A DNA stretch of 64,000 nucleotides from assembly GCA_001414485.1 (NCBI GenBank), contig LLEY01000149.1:96441-160440 (forward strand), given 5' to 3'. The notes below the pieces were generated by a model. That model was not told the origin of the DNA and made no database searches. It saw only the letters and a list, made by a program, of their open reading frames with translations. Position numbers and translations under genes: made by a program. Below, piece after piece: positions 35,405 through 47,802 of the stretch (position 1 is its first letter; the number at the start of each line of letters is the position of its first letter). This stretch comes from Calycina herbarum (Eukaryota > Ascomycota > Leotiomycetes > Helotiales > Pezizellaceae).

Positions 35405-36496
35405 TCACAAAACAGCCTTCTCAGCCTTCCGCTTACTCGTATTCCTCCCCATACTCAAAATCAACGCAACGTGCTGACTCAACGCCACAACCTCCCCCTC
35501 CCCCTCTCTAACAATCACATCCAAATCAAACCTCCCATCCCTAATCATCCTACTAGTAACCCTCATAGCCAACCACTCAACCCCTTGTTCGGGCAACTTC
35601 TTCTTGACCTCCAAGTTGAACACCACAGTCGGAAACCACAATCCCACTCTCTCATCACTTCCCCCCTCTGTCCCCTTCTCTGGTTTCGGTTTCGGCTTCT
35701 CTGACTCCTCAATAAACCCCCGCATCGCAGGAGAAACAAGGAATTTATGAAGATTGTAAGGAAAGGAATCAACCACATACGCCAACTCCTCGGTCTTAAC
35801 CTTCTCTCCATTCGTTCTCCTCATCCAGATATCCAATACTCCCGGGGTATCCTGTTCTTCCCTGATATAAAAACCCCAATTCCTCAAACTACTCCCGGGA
35901 TAAATTTCAGGTACAGTACTGATCTCCCATCCCCCATTCCCACCCTTCATTCTCAGTTTCTCGAAATCAGGGAGGGGAGGAGGTGCAGCTTCAGATGTAA
36001 CTTCGAAACCGGTCGGCATGCTTATTCCCATCGCTGTATCTAGATTCGTGTGGGTCGTATATGCCACGACGGAACGACGTGAGAGGGAGGGATCAATTCA
36101 AGGAGCTTTCGAGAGGAATCCATCTTGCCAGAGTGTGAGATGGAGTGTAGATAGTTGTCGTCCCAATTTCACATCTTCGATCGTGACGATAGTGGGACCA
36201 GCCACCGTGCGATTTGGGAACTCGAAATGTGCTGTCATCGTATCGGGTTGCTCTTGAGAAGAGCTGCTGCCAGCATACATGAAGCCGTGTAGCCACCATT
36301 TGGAACTGTGAAGTCTTAAATTAAAACCACGAAGCGTGAATGATTCTTCGCGCGAAGAAGAGGAGTTGTGTTTCGTACCTGTGCCAATGGAGAAATCCTC
36401 ATGGAGGTGGACTCTGTATGTGTGTGGATCAAGTTTCACGACTTTTGTGGCTTCTTGGAAGGGAACGCAAGCCCCGTCGGCGTTATTTGAAGCCAT
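35405..36496 (-). pseudogene. acyl-CoA thioesterase-like protein, broken by a frameshift and a stop
   Basis: Exon one (36379-36496) encodes MASNNADGACVPFQEATKVV and HLHEDFSIGT. An intron 36306-36378 (GTACGA...TTCACAG) leads to VPNGGYTASCMLAAALLKS, the hot-dog-fold start of the fungal TesB/thioesterase-like family. The expected continuation QPDTMTAHFEFPNRTVAGP is present but in a different frame; comparing with the family's usual RNQPDT wording, the DNA around 36252-36260 looks as if four bases (one CAAC unit) were lost. The second frame then reads VKLGRQLSTLHLTLWQDG and stops at TGA (36098-36100) where the family has tryptophan, and continues in the same frame with IDPSLSRRSVVAYTTHTNLD and so on to 35405. 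The C-terminal part (DGRFDLDVIV, LSQHVALIL, RN) is otherwise well preserved, so the loss is recent. Confidence 0.8.
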
Positions 36497-36743
36497 TTTA
36501 AGACTCAAATCGGGAGAATAAAATGACAAGTATTTTGGTTTGCTAGATTATCTAGGTGGTGGGGTCAAATATTGCTTGCCCAGCCAACGTTAAACCAACA
36601 TCACCAACAAACCATTGAGCCGACATTGTAACGCCACCAATAGGAGGAGCATGCAATTTGAAAGGGGTGAATCATCTGATCAAACTTTAATTCACTATGC
36701 TCCTATTCCTTCACCTTTGAACATTGATATATCCAACACTATG
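36497..36743. other. upstream region of the thioesterase remnant
   Basis: Nothing specific seen. Confidence 0.4.
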
Positions 36744-36954
36744 CCTTCGGCTCTCCATACACATCACATGTCTTAGTGTGCTCAAGTGAGGCGCGCATCG
36801 AGTATCCGACGTGTTCTATTGGTCCTGTCCAAGGAAGGTACTGTTCTAGTAGTTCTTCTTATTGGTGAGATATACTAGTCTTGCTGTCATCTCCCTTAGT
36901 TTCACACCTGAGTTACTAACGCGTACACGCGTGATGTGTATGGAGAGCCGAAGG
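36744..36954. mobile_element. MITE-like element with perfect 24-bp terminal inverted repeats
   Basis: CCTTCGGCTCTCCATACACATCAC at 36744-36767 is perfectly inverted at 36931-36954. The enclosed 163 bp have no coding capacity. Element size, about 211 bp, fits a miniature inverted-repeat transposable element. Target duplications are not clear. Confidence 0.65.
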
Positions 36955-37413
36955 GATATTGAAATCATGGGCCATTTGTAGATTTACCATAGAGGTTGAG
37001 GTTAAAGAAGTAGCAGCAGAAAAGAGAAAAGATAAACTAACCAGAGCTGGTCAGACGCTGTGTAGGGACGCCGTCAAAAGTATAGAGAATACAGGAGATT
37101 ACGCTATAATACCCTGTAATGGTGCCCTAAAGCCTAGAGAGAGGGCTGTATTAGACCTCCCGATAAATTAGCTCCTACATTCTCTCCTATGGGCTCGCTT
37201 ACCCCTATGGCTTCAGGGTACCGACGCCTTTTACAGGGAGGTGGGGATCAGAAGCCTTCATTGCAGTTTACAGCGCATTTTATAACGCACTGCCCTGTAT
37301 TCTCCATACTGCCCCTCCGTACAGCCCCCTTTAATAATTGGCTGTAAGAGAGTCGGGCTTTTCTCTAGGTGTAAATACACCAAGTAATGTTTCTTTTTAG
37401 ACAATTACATTAA
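36955..37413. other. unassigned sequence between two inverted-repeat elements
   Basis: A 70-codon plus-strand frame (36959-37171) is rich in charged residues but is unrecognised. The stretch could be part of a larger decayed element. Confidence 0.3.
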
Positions 37414-37651
37414 CTCTACGGGTAGGTAAAAAGGGGCCGGTTTTGACACCATACAACAGGCCACAGAATCAAGTAATACTCAACCACTTATAAATAAAAA
37501 GATGGAAGAGTTATATTAATGATCAAATAGAATTAAAGAAATGTTTCTAGATTTTCCCCCCTTTTTTATAACGTCTTTGAGAGGTCAGAAAGTCTTCACA
37601 TAAACTAGCGCACAGACGTCTAAATCGGCCTGGTTTTACCTACCCGTAGAG
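37414..37651. mobile_element. second inverted-repeat element, 18-bp perfect termini
   Basis: CTCTACGGGTAGGTAAAA at 37414-37431 is exactly inverted at 37634-37651, with a partly inverted GGCC tract just inside both ends and ATTAA-like sequence just outside. The interior is noncoding and AT-rich. About 238 bp. Confidence 0.65.
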
Positions 37652-39052
37652 ATTAATTCTTCGATGGCACTTAGAAGCATTAAGAAATTGACTTGCCAGT
37701 TCTTCTAAACGTACTCGAAGAATGAATGGAACTGTGAAACGATTTTCAAGGTGGTGGTTGGAGGGGGTGTACCCAAAGCCCGGGATTCTTACCTTCAAAC
37801 CCTGCTGCTCAGGTAGGTCAGGGCAATATCAACACACGGGTACCAACAACAGCAGTGAAGTTGATATCAACAACTTGTAAGCAACCAATCTGCATTATTC
37901 GAGTCGTCCGTCATAAAGAGAGCTCGAGAGATGGAAGGCCACATTTAATGAAGAAGATGAGGAGGCGTTTCTGGGGCTTCCGCGGAACATCAACCTCAAC
38001 CTTCGCTCCCGTGAAGGTCGCATCCCAAATTCATTATGGTGCCCACCATGGAGTATGCGAAATCGGTAAGTAACCGTCGGGAAAGGATCTTCTTCCCAGC
38101 TTTCGCGGAGAAACTCGAGTTCTACTGTTTTCGATTGCACGCGAGGGCGACCTGCGGGGTATCTTGTCAGCCCAAAAGACTCTCGCAGACTCCAGCTCAG
38201 GGGATGCATACCATTGCAATTTGTTGACAGTGTCACGATGTATTGACGGTAGATGAGATCAAAGAAGTAACAAGTGTGGTCAAGAAAATAGAGTCTCCCA
38301 ACCCAGGTAGCCACGCCTACCAAAGAGAACGGACCAGAGCCACGGGGACACATGTGAGTATTCTGAGCTACCGCGGAAATGTCAAAGGGCATGACCACGG
38401 GCAAGGCATTGGCCTCGCTGAAGCTAGAAGCCTTGGGAGTGCGAGTAATGGAGAGGTTTTGGGGGCGAGTCGGGTTGTTGATGGAGAAGAAAGGTGTGTG
38501 AAGAAAGGAAGAGAGGGAACGCGGGCGTTTTGAAAACTGATAATTAGGTTGGCGCCCTGGGTCTTGATCGTTCCTTCGGTTCTTGCGAGATGGGCTGTCG
38601 CGCGCATCAGCAAGAATTGCTTCGTTGGTGGAAGGAACGACCCAGAGGGGGGAGGCAGGCCATTATCGCGAACTTCAATACTTTCCGGGAAGGGCTGGAC
38701 AGGAAACGTCCTCAGAACACATTTTCTTTGCTTCTTATATACCCAGTATCTGCACATTGCACTCTTCTTCGGGTTTGTGAAAAGAGTTGGGGCGTTGGGT
38801 CGTGGACGCTCTTTCTTTCATAACAGCGTGAGAAAATAGAGCGGAGTGGAGGATTAGACACCCACTCTCATTTACTTGAGAATTTTGGAACCGACCTCGA
38901 CTTTAGTGTTACCAGCAGTTTCGTCTTGTCATTTACTATAAAATCGGCCAGTGTCTAGATTTTTTGATATGACCAAGAGAAGAGAATCAGTAAAACATCT
39001 AATGTGCTCGTAATATAAAAAAAGTTAAACTTACGCGCCGGCATCAAACATC
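37652..39052. other. unassigned region; possible small minus-strand gene near 38.4-38.6 kb
   Basis: On the minus strand a TATATAAG element near 38742 is followed by an ATG-led frame with a mitochondrial-presequence-like composition (Arg, Ser, Leu, Pro-rich) around 38410-38610, and by a 169-codon frame 37895-38404. I cannot find a phase-consistent gene model or a known domain, so no CDS is called. Confidence 0.3.
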
Positions 39053-39452
39053 TTACCTACCAGACTTCAAAGATTTTCTCAATCGGCCAACGGCATCGTC
39101 GGGCATGTTATTCCATATTTTCAGACTAATAAATGGTAAGCGAATTTGAGTGCTATCTAGTCTAGACAAGTATCTTACCATCTGAGAAAGTGAATTGGAT
39201 CCCTTTAATCTGGTACTGCCTTGCCCAGACTTCAATTCCAATAACGGTCAAACCGGCAACCCATCTGGTGTCACAATAGTAATTTGCGCCTGGGTGGTTG
39301 GGAAAACCGTAATGAACAGGATTGATCATTGTTGGGGCGTCTGAGCATACGTCTCTTTTCTGGATGGTCGAAACGCTGGGAATGCTCGCGCCGAAAGCAA
39401 GTGGAATAGTCAGTCCCACAGCCAGAAATGACTTTAGAAATGAAAGTTGCAT
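39053..39452 (-). pseudogene. secreted jacalin-like lectin domain protein, frame apparently disrupted
   Basis: The frame from 39452 starts with a clear signal peptide (MQLSFLKSFLAVGLTIPLAF, then GASIPS) and a KR site after STIQ, and continues NPVHYGFPNHPG, WVAGLTVIGIEVWARQYQIK, GIQFTFSDGK, the first half of a jacalin-type beta-prism. The complementary half, ISLKIWNNMPDDAVGRLRK, is present just downstream but one frame over. A GTAAGA donor at the switch (near 39173) would need a 22-base intron, too short for a fungus, or would run into TGA with the next acceptor. A further MFDAGA segment typical of the family is again out of frame. A decayed gene is likeliest; an unseen splice pattern is possible. 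Jacalin-like domains bind carbohydrates. Confidence 0.5.
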
Positions 39453-40609
39453 TTTGGAGATGATGAAGTGGCTGAACGTGAGAGATGAAGTTGAGAAAAA
39501 GAAGGTCAGGAATTGCCTGAACCTGGTGAACCGTGGTTGAAGTTGCTGGATTCGAATTTTGAAGAGAAAAGAGAAGAAAGAGCAGGATGAAAGTGAGTAT
39601 TGCTGTAGTGATGCTTTAAAAACAAATCTAGAAATGTAGACTTCTGGTCATATATAGGTTTTTTATCCACCTTATCATTCCCTTAATTTCCAAATATAGG
39701 GAGTTGTTTTCAACCAGGTAAAGGATCTAGAAGGACCGGCACCATGAACCCAATGAGATCTGGATACCAGTCAGGATTCACAATCCCAGGATTAAATTTT
39801 GAACATAGATGCGATATAGCAGATACTGATAGTCACTCCGGAATCTTGGAAATTTGGCTATGCGTAAGGATTCGAAGCTCCGCATTTCTCATAATATCTC
39901 AACTTTGACATATGATGTGCTTATTTTTCGCGTTGATGTAGTACTTACACATGAAAAGAAGCTTTATAAAGAGGCTTAACACGGTGTGAAAGTGATTACT
40001 GGCTCTCCCGCTTAGCGACGAAGCAGACCCCGCAAGCGAAGCCCCTGAACTCAATACACCAGAAGAGCCTCGACAACCATCAGCGGCCTTTAATATTCTT
40101 GGGTTGAAGGGAGCGTCCGACTGCTACAAGCTACAGAAATTATTGTTTGCACATGAGAAAGATACAATACTTTCTTGGGTATCTTTCCAATCCAGTAAAC
40201 ACATCCGTAAATTGCGTATCAGAACTTACATAATTCAAGAAGGATCTACCTCAAAGAGCCGTAGTGGTGGATCCTCTAAGTTATTTATAGTATTTTTCTT
40301 ACTTCCCCTTCAGCGGACGCGTGTGCCAGCCTCGCTGACGATACTTTCTGCCTCTTCTCCTTTTAATATGCGGCTTTGATCAATGAGAGCTGCATGTGAA
40401 TTGCTTTTCAAATCCAAGATAAACAAACGCGTTGTAACAGTCTCTGTTGAAAATAATTCAATAATTTCAATCACTTAAATAAAAGTCTGTAAACCGAGAA
40501 GAAATGTAACAATATACGCGCAAACCCTCTCAATACGAACCTATAAATAAAACCACCTCCTATCCACTCCTCAAATTCAAATTACTCACTCAAACTCTTC
40601 CGCTACCTT
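39453..40609. other. intergenic
   Basis: No recognised gene. The 40004-40379 stretch reads open on the plus strand (acidic, then basic) but has no start or family that I can support. Confidence 0.35.
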
Positions 40610-43600
40610 CCCAGGGGTGCCAGGTAATCCAACCTCACCAACCTCCAACCCAGGACAATCCGCAAAAGCCTCAATCAATCTCTAATAACTCCTAGCCAAC
40701 ATCTCTGCCTCCGGCTGCGCAATAAGATCTTTCCGAAAGAATATATCGTGCGAGCACTCACCATTCGGCTTATCAATCGTATCAAGATAAAGATCATAAG
40801 GAACATTGAGATCAAATCCCATCGTAACCAACTCATTGCCTTCGCTCCAGGGTATTGTTTTCCCCTGGCCTACTCGGTAGTCGGCGAAGACTTGGAAGAA
40901 GGGGGAATATTTTGCGGTGCGTTGGAGATCCAATCTTAGTAAACAAAAGGACTTAGTTTGGGGAGGGTATATATATTGAAGGTATATAGAGTGGATGGAA
41001 AACTTGAATGAGGAAATATTTGAAAGAGGAAAAAAGGAAAACTTGCTCTTTGACAATCATCGTGTAGTGCAATTTCGAGTTTGCAAGACCTGCATATGTC
41101 TTGTCCCGGGTAGCTTCTAGCACATTTTCAAATGTGCTAGATTGGTCGATAAAAGACGGACGAGCACGAGGCTGTAGAGGGGACCGATGACATCCGTGTC
41201 GTTGGCATCGTAGCTTCTTCCATCATCTGCCACTGCTATCGTGACATCCTTGCCACCAACTGTATATCGCAGCGAGGTAAAAATGAAAAGGGGTCGTCCG
41301 GAGACGGCGGCATATATTGACGATACGCTTCTTGTAATTTAAGTCGATGCTGCATGTGGCCCGGATGTTCTCGTAAGCCTTCAAAGTTGGTCGCTAGTCT
41401 ACCTTTGAGCATATTAAAAGAGGCAGTGGCTTTGGAGGCGTTTCAAACTCTTTGCGCCAGTATTGCAACTCGCCCGCGAACTTCCCCGCTATGTAGTCCG
41501 CGTGTCGCTGCTCTGATACATCCGAAAACTGCTTGATGTGACGCTTTTCATTTGGGTAGTTGTAGTGGAATGCAAGCCACCTAAATAAAGTTTGGAAAGA
41601 GGTTGCATCAAGGACGAGAGCATGTATACCAATAATGAGAAAGTTTTCCGTCTTTAACCGAGACAGAAATATCAAACGTGCGGTTTCCCCAATGGCTACA
41701 TTATATATATATTCCTTCTGAAGAGACATGGCTATCGTTGTCACTTCAACTTCGTTAACGACCTGCCATTGTTCGAGGCGCAAGAGGCTGCGTTCCAGAA
41801 TATGCTGCATCTGCTTGCCATCCTGGTCGAAGAATGCAGTTCTAAAAATCTCGTGTTGCTGCCCTAGAGCACAAACGACCTGTCGTAGTCTTTCTGGATT
41901 CACAGAGCCTGTAAAACGAGCCCAGGCGGTATGATTGAGCCCAACCTTGTCTTCCAGAAAAAGGCCCGAAGGATAGAACCTTGCTTGTGTAAAGGAAACT
42001 GGGACAGATTTCAGTATGACATTCTCTCCCCCTAGCTCTGTATCCGATTGACAACCAAGATCTGCTGGCCGATATCCGAGCGCGGAGAGCTGGGCTCTAT
42101 CAAGGATCGATCGTCTGAATTTGAAACTAGGCGGGAGGAAATGGTCTCAGTTGCAGCGGCAACCAGATCACCAACCGAGCCACCGTTCAAGATTTTAAGA
42201 ACAGGAATATTGACTTCGAGGATTTTCATAAACCAGCCACGAATCTCTGCTGCGATCAGAGAGTCAATACCCATCTGGTCAAATCCCATAACACGTAGCT
42301 CAGCTCTGCTAACCTGAACATCAAGCTGGAAGTGCGAACTAAGCTGGCTCGTGAAAGCATCCCATATGATATTATATATTTGTTCGTCGTTCAGAGCGTT
42401 CGAAACTTGTGTGCTTATCGGGACATTGGCTTGGATGCCACTTATTCCCGTATCTTCATCTTTTTTTTCACCCAATACAAATTGGCTCATGCGTGGCCAT
42501 GCTTCCCACACAGGCGGATGTTTTTCGTGCGGGCTAATTGTGCGAACGCCTGATACTAGCTCAATATTAAAATCCGAACCAGGTCGTCCCACAAGTACGG
42601 CTTCTCCGAAAAGTTGGTCTAAGTCTCGTTCAGAGGTGGCGACAAAGCCTCCCCTTTGAAGGACCATACTTGTCATAGGCAAACTTCCACCTGGCCGAGT
42701 GGTGTATCCCACCCCAAAAACAGGGCCGATACTTATAATAAACACAGCCAGGCCCCGACGTTTGCGTTGCTCAGCGAGACTAGCCATAAATGTGTTGGCT
42801 GCAGCGTACCTAGTTTGCTTGCCCATGATTTCCAATGACAGAGGATGCCGACGAGAAGAAAACGAAAAAGTCCAGCGTGTTTTGCTGAAAGATTTCATTC
42901 AAGTATATACTTCCCTCAACCTTAGGTTTCGTGACTGCCAAAAGTTGCTCTAGTGTCATGTCCTGAATGGCGGTATCCCGGAGGACCATAACACCCTGCA
43001 CGACGCCCGCAATGGCTGGCATGCTTGCGCATATGCTATTATGAAGAGCCACTGACTGATTTCGGTCGGTAACATCGCTAGTTGAAGTTAACATAGTCTC
43101 ATGAAAAAGGATATGGGAAACAACTTGTCATGCATCAACAAAAGGGGTACTGACCAAGCCGACACCTTAACATGAACTCCCTTTGCACGCATCTCGTCAA
43201 CCCAAGCTGTCTGAATATCGGCCTTCCGGCTACTAAGTACAAAGTATCGAGCGCCACGCTGGGTCATCCACTCGCATAATGACAAACCAAGACTACCAGT
43301 AAGTCCAACGAGCCAATAAGTCTTGTTTCCTTGGAAAGACACTTGCGAATCAACAGGCTGTACTTGGACGGAAATGTTAGAATTTGCAGTCCAGTCAACT
43401 ATGGTGCATGGCTCGAATTGATTGACGGCTTCCGAGAAATTACTTATAGAAATTGTGTGAAAATTTCTGTCCAGGTTTGCAGTTTCGACAAAGACGCTTA
43501 TGGCCCGCGCAACGGCACTTGTAAAGTGATCGTGGATTTCTACAAGATGAGAGGAACCGGGATTACAAGCTGACCCCCCAAGCAAGGAATCCAAGTTATC

Positions 43601-46600
43601 TTTCCTACACTGGGTTGGAAGTTCGAAGGCAAAGCCACCTCCACCAGACTCAATGTTTGTATCAGTTCTCATATCCACGAAGACAGAAAGGCCATTGGAG
43701 GCAAGACGTGTCACAGTCCGCTTTAACAACGACGGATGAACGCGTAACCAGTTTGAATCACTGGCTGGCGAAGCCTTGAAGCACGTCGTCAAAATTGTGA
43801 CTTGAACACCAATATATGCAGCTTGCTCAGATACTATTGAGGCAAATTCGATGATCGGTTCAACAAGCAGCAGTTTGTCATTGTTCGACAAGCCCCGCAA
43901 AACAACGGAAGCTAGCAAATATTGGGCTGTTAACCACAACAATTGAGATTCAGAGCCTTGAGGTGGGGTCCCGAAGGAAATCAATTTCCTCATTCACAGC
44001 GAGAATGGCGCCATCTCATGTTACCAGAAGTGCTGGTGTCAATTCCCAAGAAACCCGTTTGGCGTAACAAGCGCTCAAGACGACGTTGAAGAATGGGTTA
44101 AGTGATGGCAGTATTTCAAGAACAACAAGGTAGCCACCGGGCTTAAGCAGACGTCGTATATTGAACAAGGCTTCCTCGGGTTCTGGCATTGTATGAAGTA
44201 TAGAATATACTATAACGAGATCATAAGATGATTCCAGGAATCCTTGTTGTACAAGGCTCTTTGAGACATCAGATGGCTTGAAGGCTACATTCTCATGTGC
44301 CAGGTCAATAAATTCGGAGGAAGGGGCTGTGACGGTGTATAAGGCGAGCTTTGCTCCAATTTCATTCAATATAGCATTCGTTGCCCCACCCCTTTCTGGC
44401 CTGATTTCGGGGGTCTGCATACGAGGAAGGCGATGCACAATCTGCTTCAATAACCGAATCAGGGACTTGGTGAAATTTGCTATTCCCAAGCCACTTGTGT
44501 ACCAATCGTCCATCAAGGGGGGTTGAATAGTAGGTAGCTTGTCCCTATTGAGAATAGTAACCAAGTTCGAACCAAAGTCAAAAAGGACCTTCATCTCAAT
44601 CGTGTCCACGAATGGAGTACATTCAGCTGCTATGTTCTCCTGGGTGTCCTGCTCCCACTGTTGTTGCCAAAAATATGATTTTTCAGCGCGCAACAGGGAG
44701 TCGAAATCCGCCGCATACGGCATTAGGCTTTTATAAGGCCACTCGATTCTAGACGGGTGGTCTTTGGGTATGCTTTGATCCAGAGCACGCAAGTAAGACC
44801 CGGCCAATCTTTGAAGAAGGTTTACCAGTTTGTAGTGGTCTGGTGTCGTAAATTCGCTGCTCACGCTCGCTTGGGCATCTGGGTTTAGAACGTCCCATAC
44901 AACATTGGAAAATATTTCTCTGTCGTCCTTCGCGGTTTGCTGAGACATTGGAACGAATTCCAGTCCCTGAACTTGAATCATTGAGTGAGCAACATTGTCG
45001 GCGAATATGCCGATATCACATATCATATTCTTATTCGGGAAGGGTAACGAATGAACGCAGTCAAACTCCAGATTTGACTGATTATCTTTCTTGCGTGCAC
45101 ACAGGTAAGGGTCAAAAGCAATACTTTTGATTCCTCTGGGCATATGTACTGATTTGGAGGTTCCGTCACCGGGGGCTGCATATGTCAGGAATATGGCTTG
45201 CTGCAAATTAAATTAGCAAGTTAAAAACAGATCAAGGGAGGTCTGAAGTATACAAAAGCAGCATCCAACGTTGCAGGGTGGATCAAGTGACTTGATGCCT
45301 CATCCACCGAAATAAATGCAGTTGCAGCGCCCGATCTTCTTTGTATCCTTTTCGGTGTTTTAAATTGCCCAGTGTAGTCATACCCAAGCTCTGACAATGA
45401 GTCGTAGAATTATCCCTCATGAACAGGTACTAGATTTAGCTGATGGGGAGGGCGAACTGGAAGCATGGTGTGGCATGGTTGGCCCAAATGAATCCGTAAA
45501 CGGCCACTAGCTTTGAGCTGGAGAGCATCGATATCTTTACCGGTGGTTGCATGATACTTGAACTCAGCCTCGATTGTTTCCTCATCGCGGCGTGATATAT
45601 TTGTAACAGAAAGAATAATCTCTATACTCGTACTATCCTGATCAAATACAAGCGCTGAGACAATTTCGACGTCAATAATTCCAATCAGTTTGGCGGAGGT
45701 GTCTTTGCATAGTAACATGGCAGCTTCTAGCGCACTAATAACGTAGCCAGTTGCCGGAAAGACGACAATATTCTGCAGTCGATGGCCAGTAAGCCACTTG
45801 ATTTCAGACAAGCGTAAAATGTGACGCCATCGCATGTCCTGCTCAGTACTATCAGGGGTCGAATGGCCCAACAGTTCATGGACTGAGTTAGGTCGCATGC
45901 GAATTGCTCTAGCGTATCTCGATTCATGCCAATATTCGTTCTCGTGATCCCAAACGTACGTGGGAAGCTCTTTAATAGTAATAAAGCTCCGGTTGCCTGA
46001 TACAAATGGACCAAAGCTTTGGAGGTCAATGGCTTTCTTAAGATAGGTCCAGGCATAGCCAAGCCCATCAGCGAAAGACGTTGCACTAGGAACACCGCGG
46101 TGGAACAGGCCTGTGTAAGGAACCGATTGTGTTTTTTCGTCTTGGATAGTTTCAAGAGCAGGACCCTTCAGAGCGGGGTGAGGGCCTAGTTCAATTATTA
46201 GATCAATTGCCCCAATAGAGGTGCAGGCGTTATACAAAGCTTGCATAAAAAGGACTGGCTTAAGCATATTGCTATTCCAATAGGGTCCCGTTAGCAAAGC
46301 ACGGTCGGTCATCTCTGTCCCATCAACGGTTGAGAACCAAATGGTTTGACAACTAGGACCGACTTGGATATCCAAGTCCATAAGAGATTTCAGGTACTGA
46401 GGAGATGATGCGCTCATGTGATGGGAGTGATAAGCTTTATCCACCTTGAGAATTCTAGCGAATTTCTTCTCATCCTCGAATACGACTTTTAACTCTTCTA
46501 TTGCGTCTTGGTCTCCAGAAAGGGTGACACTTGTTGCCGAATTGACAGCGGCTATGCAAGCACGTCCCTCGAATTCTTCAAAGTCAAGGAGATCTTGGGC

Positions 46601-47510
46601 ATCTTCGGCGGAGGTTCCCACGGCCATCATAGCACCTTTCCGTGCATTCTGGCCCTACGAAACCAAAAAATAATGGAGTTAGCATATTCGCTGAATTTGA
46701 AGAATTAGCGGATATTAAAAGAAAAAAGCTTACCTGTGGGAGCCCGGAGTATAGCCCACGATAATAGGCAATGCAAATAGCATCGTGCGCGGTAATCAGG
46801 TTTGCAGCGTAGGCCGCCGCAATTTCACCAGACGAGTGCCCAGCAACAGCCGTGAAATAGATGCCAGCAGCTCGCAATAGATCAACTTGTAGTATTTGAA
46901 TCGCTATACAAAGAGGCCGAGAAATAGCAGCTTCCATTATACGCGAAGAAGAGGCATCTTTCTCAAGCTCTTGTAAAATCGACCACGTGGGGCGATCGGC
47001 CAGTGGAAGTCGATCAAGGCGGGCTTGAAGATCGCTTATTATACCCTTTGCAGCAGGAGATGAGGTTACCAAATCCAAGCCCATCTGAGCCCATTGGGCT
47101 CCCTGTCCTGTGAACAGCCCTGGGGTTTTAGGAGCCTCTATGTCTGAGTCTGCTTGGGGCATTGCCCTAACCCCGACAATTCGTTCAGGGGAGGTTCGCG
47201 ATGCCTCAAGCTTACCCTCAATCTTTGTGCAGAGCTCATCGACAGTGGATGCTGCCACGGTTGTCCCATCGGCGAAACACGTCCGCCGTCTGTGTAACGT
47301 GTCGGCAATATCTCTAAGACCATGGGCCGTCTCATCTGCGCGTAGGTATTGACGGAGTGCTGTCAGGTATGCCTTCAAAGATGCTTCGGAGGCTGCAGAG
47401 AAGACGAAAGGAATGAATGGTGCTGCTGTTGATTTCGGTGTCAATGTCGGTGGGGGGATATAATATTCGAGAGTAACATGTGCATTGGTGCCCCCGAAGC
47501 CAAAGCTGGG
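40610..47510 (-). pseudogene. reducing polyketide synthase with terminal condensation domain (LovB-like), decayed
   Basis: Domain order on the minus strand: last residues of ketosynthase (SFGFGGTNAHV, 47478-47507); acyltransferase (FTGQGAQWAQMG near 47110, GHSSGEIAAAYA near 46835, intron 46655-46733); dehydratase (WLTGHRLQNIVVFPATGYV near 45780); C-methyltransferase (LKPGGYLVVLEI near 44140); ketoreductase (TYWLVGLTGSLGLSLCEWM near 43300, SSASSVIGNHGQAN near 42830); acyl carrier (GIDSLIA, Ser near 42260); condensation domain (VPVSFTQARFYPSGLF near 41990 to YDLYLDTIDKPNGE near 40760). No adenylation domain follows, as in the lovastatin nonaketide synthase. Lesions: the KS is missing; TAA in the DH linker (45410-45412); TGA at an expected Trp (44016-44018) and a frame change after it; a 4-bp insertion in the KR (about 42806-42812); a frame change between ACP and C; TAG at 41394-41396 and 40682-40684; an internal deletion in C; and the catalytic HHxxxDG reads HALVLDA. 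No functional product is possible. Confidence 0.9.
42150..42290 (-). other. acyl carrier protein domain within the PKS remnant
   Basis: The segment RVMGFDQMGIDSLIAAEIR shows the phosphopantetheine serine (GIDSL) intact, followed by the usual helix III (NIPVLKILNGGSVGDLV). Confidence 0.85.
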
Positions 47511-47802
47511 TATATTAGTCTTTTATTTACACGTACTGTGCATATATCTAAGTTACAGGCACCACGGTTAAGTTCTAGGTGCAATAGTTCGGACTGTTCA
47601 TGCCTCTTAACCCTTTTGGGTTGCATATATGCAAGTGCTAAGCAGGAGAGCGCAACAGTACCAGGTGTGGTATATCGATCCCTGCTTCGCAATTTACTAT
47701 TACACGTCGAAATGCACCGTTGAAAACGCATCCAAATTTGGATTTACATTCCATATCCACCGCTGGAAAACTGACACGCGGCTCAACTCTTCCCTCTACG
47801 GA
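47511..47802. other. junction where the PKS ketosynthase should be
   Basis: Between the KS tail and the P450 stop codon lie about 290 bp that show no KS sequence in any frame. A deletion of the PKS 5' end (more than 1 kb) is implied. Confidence 0.7.

Noticed and set aside
42351..42659. plus-strand frames across 41.3-48.8 kb
   Set aside because: All are antisense to recognisable PKS or P450 segments.
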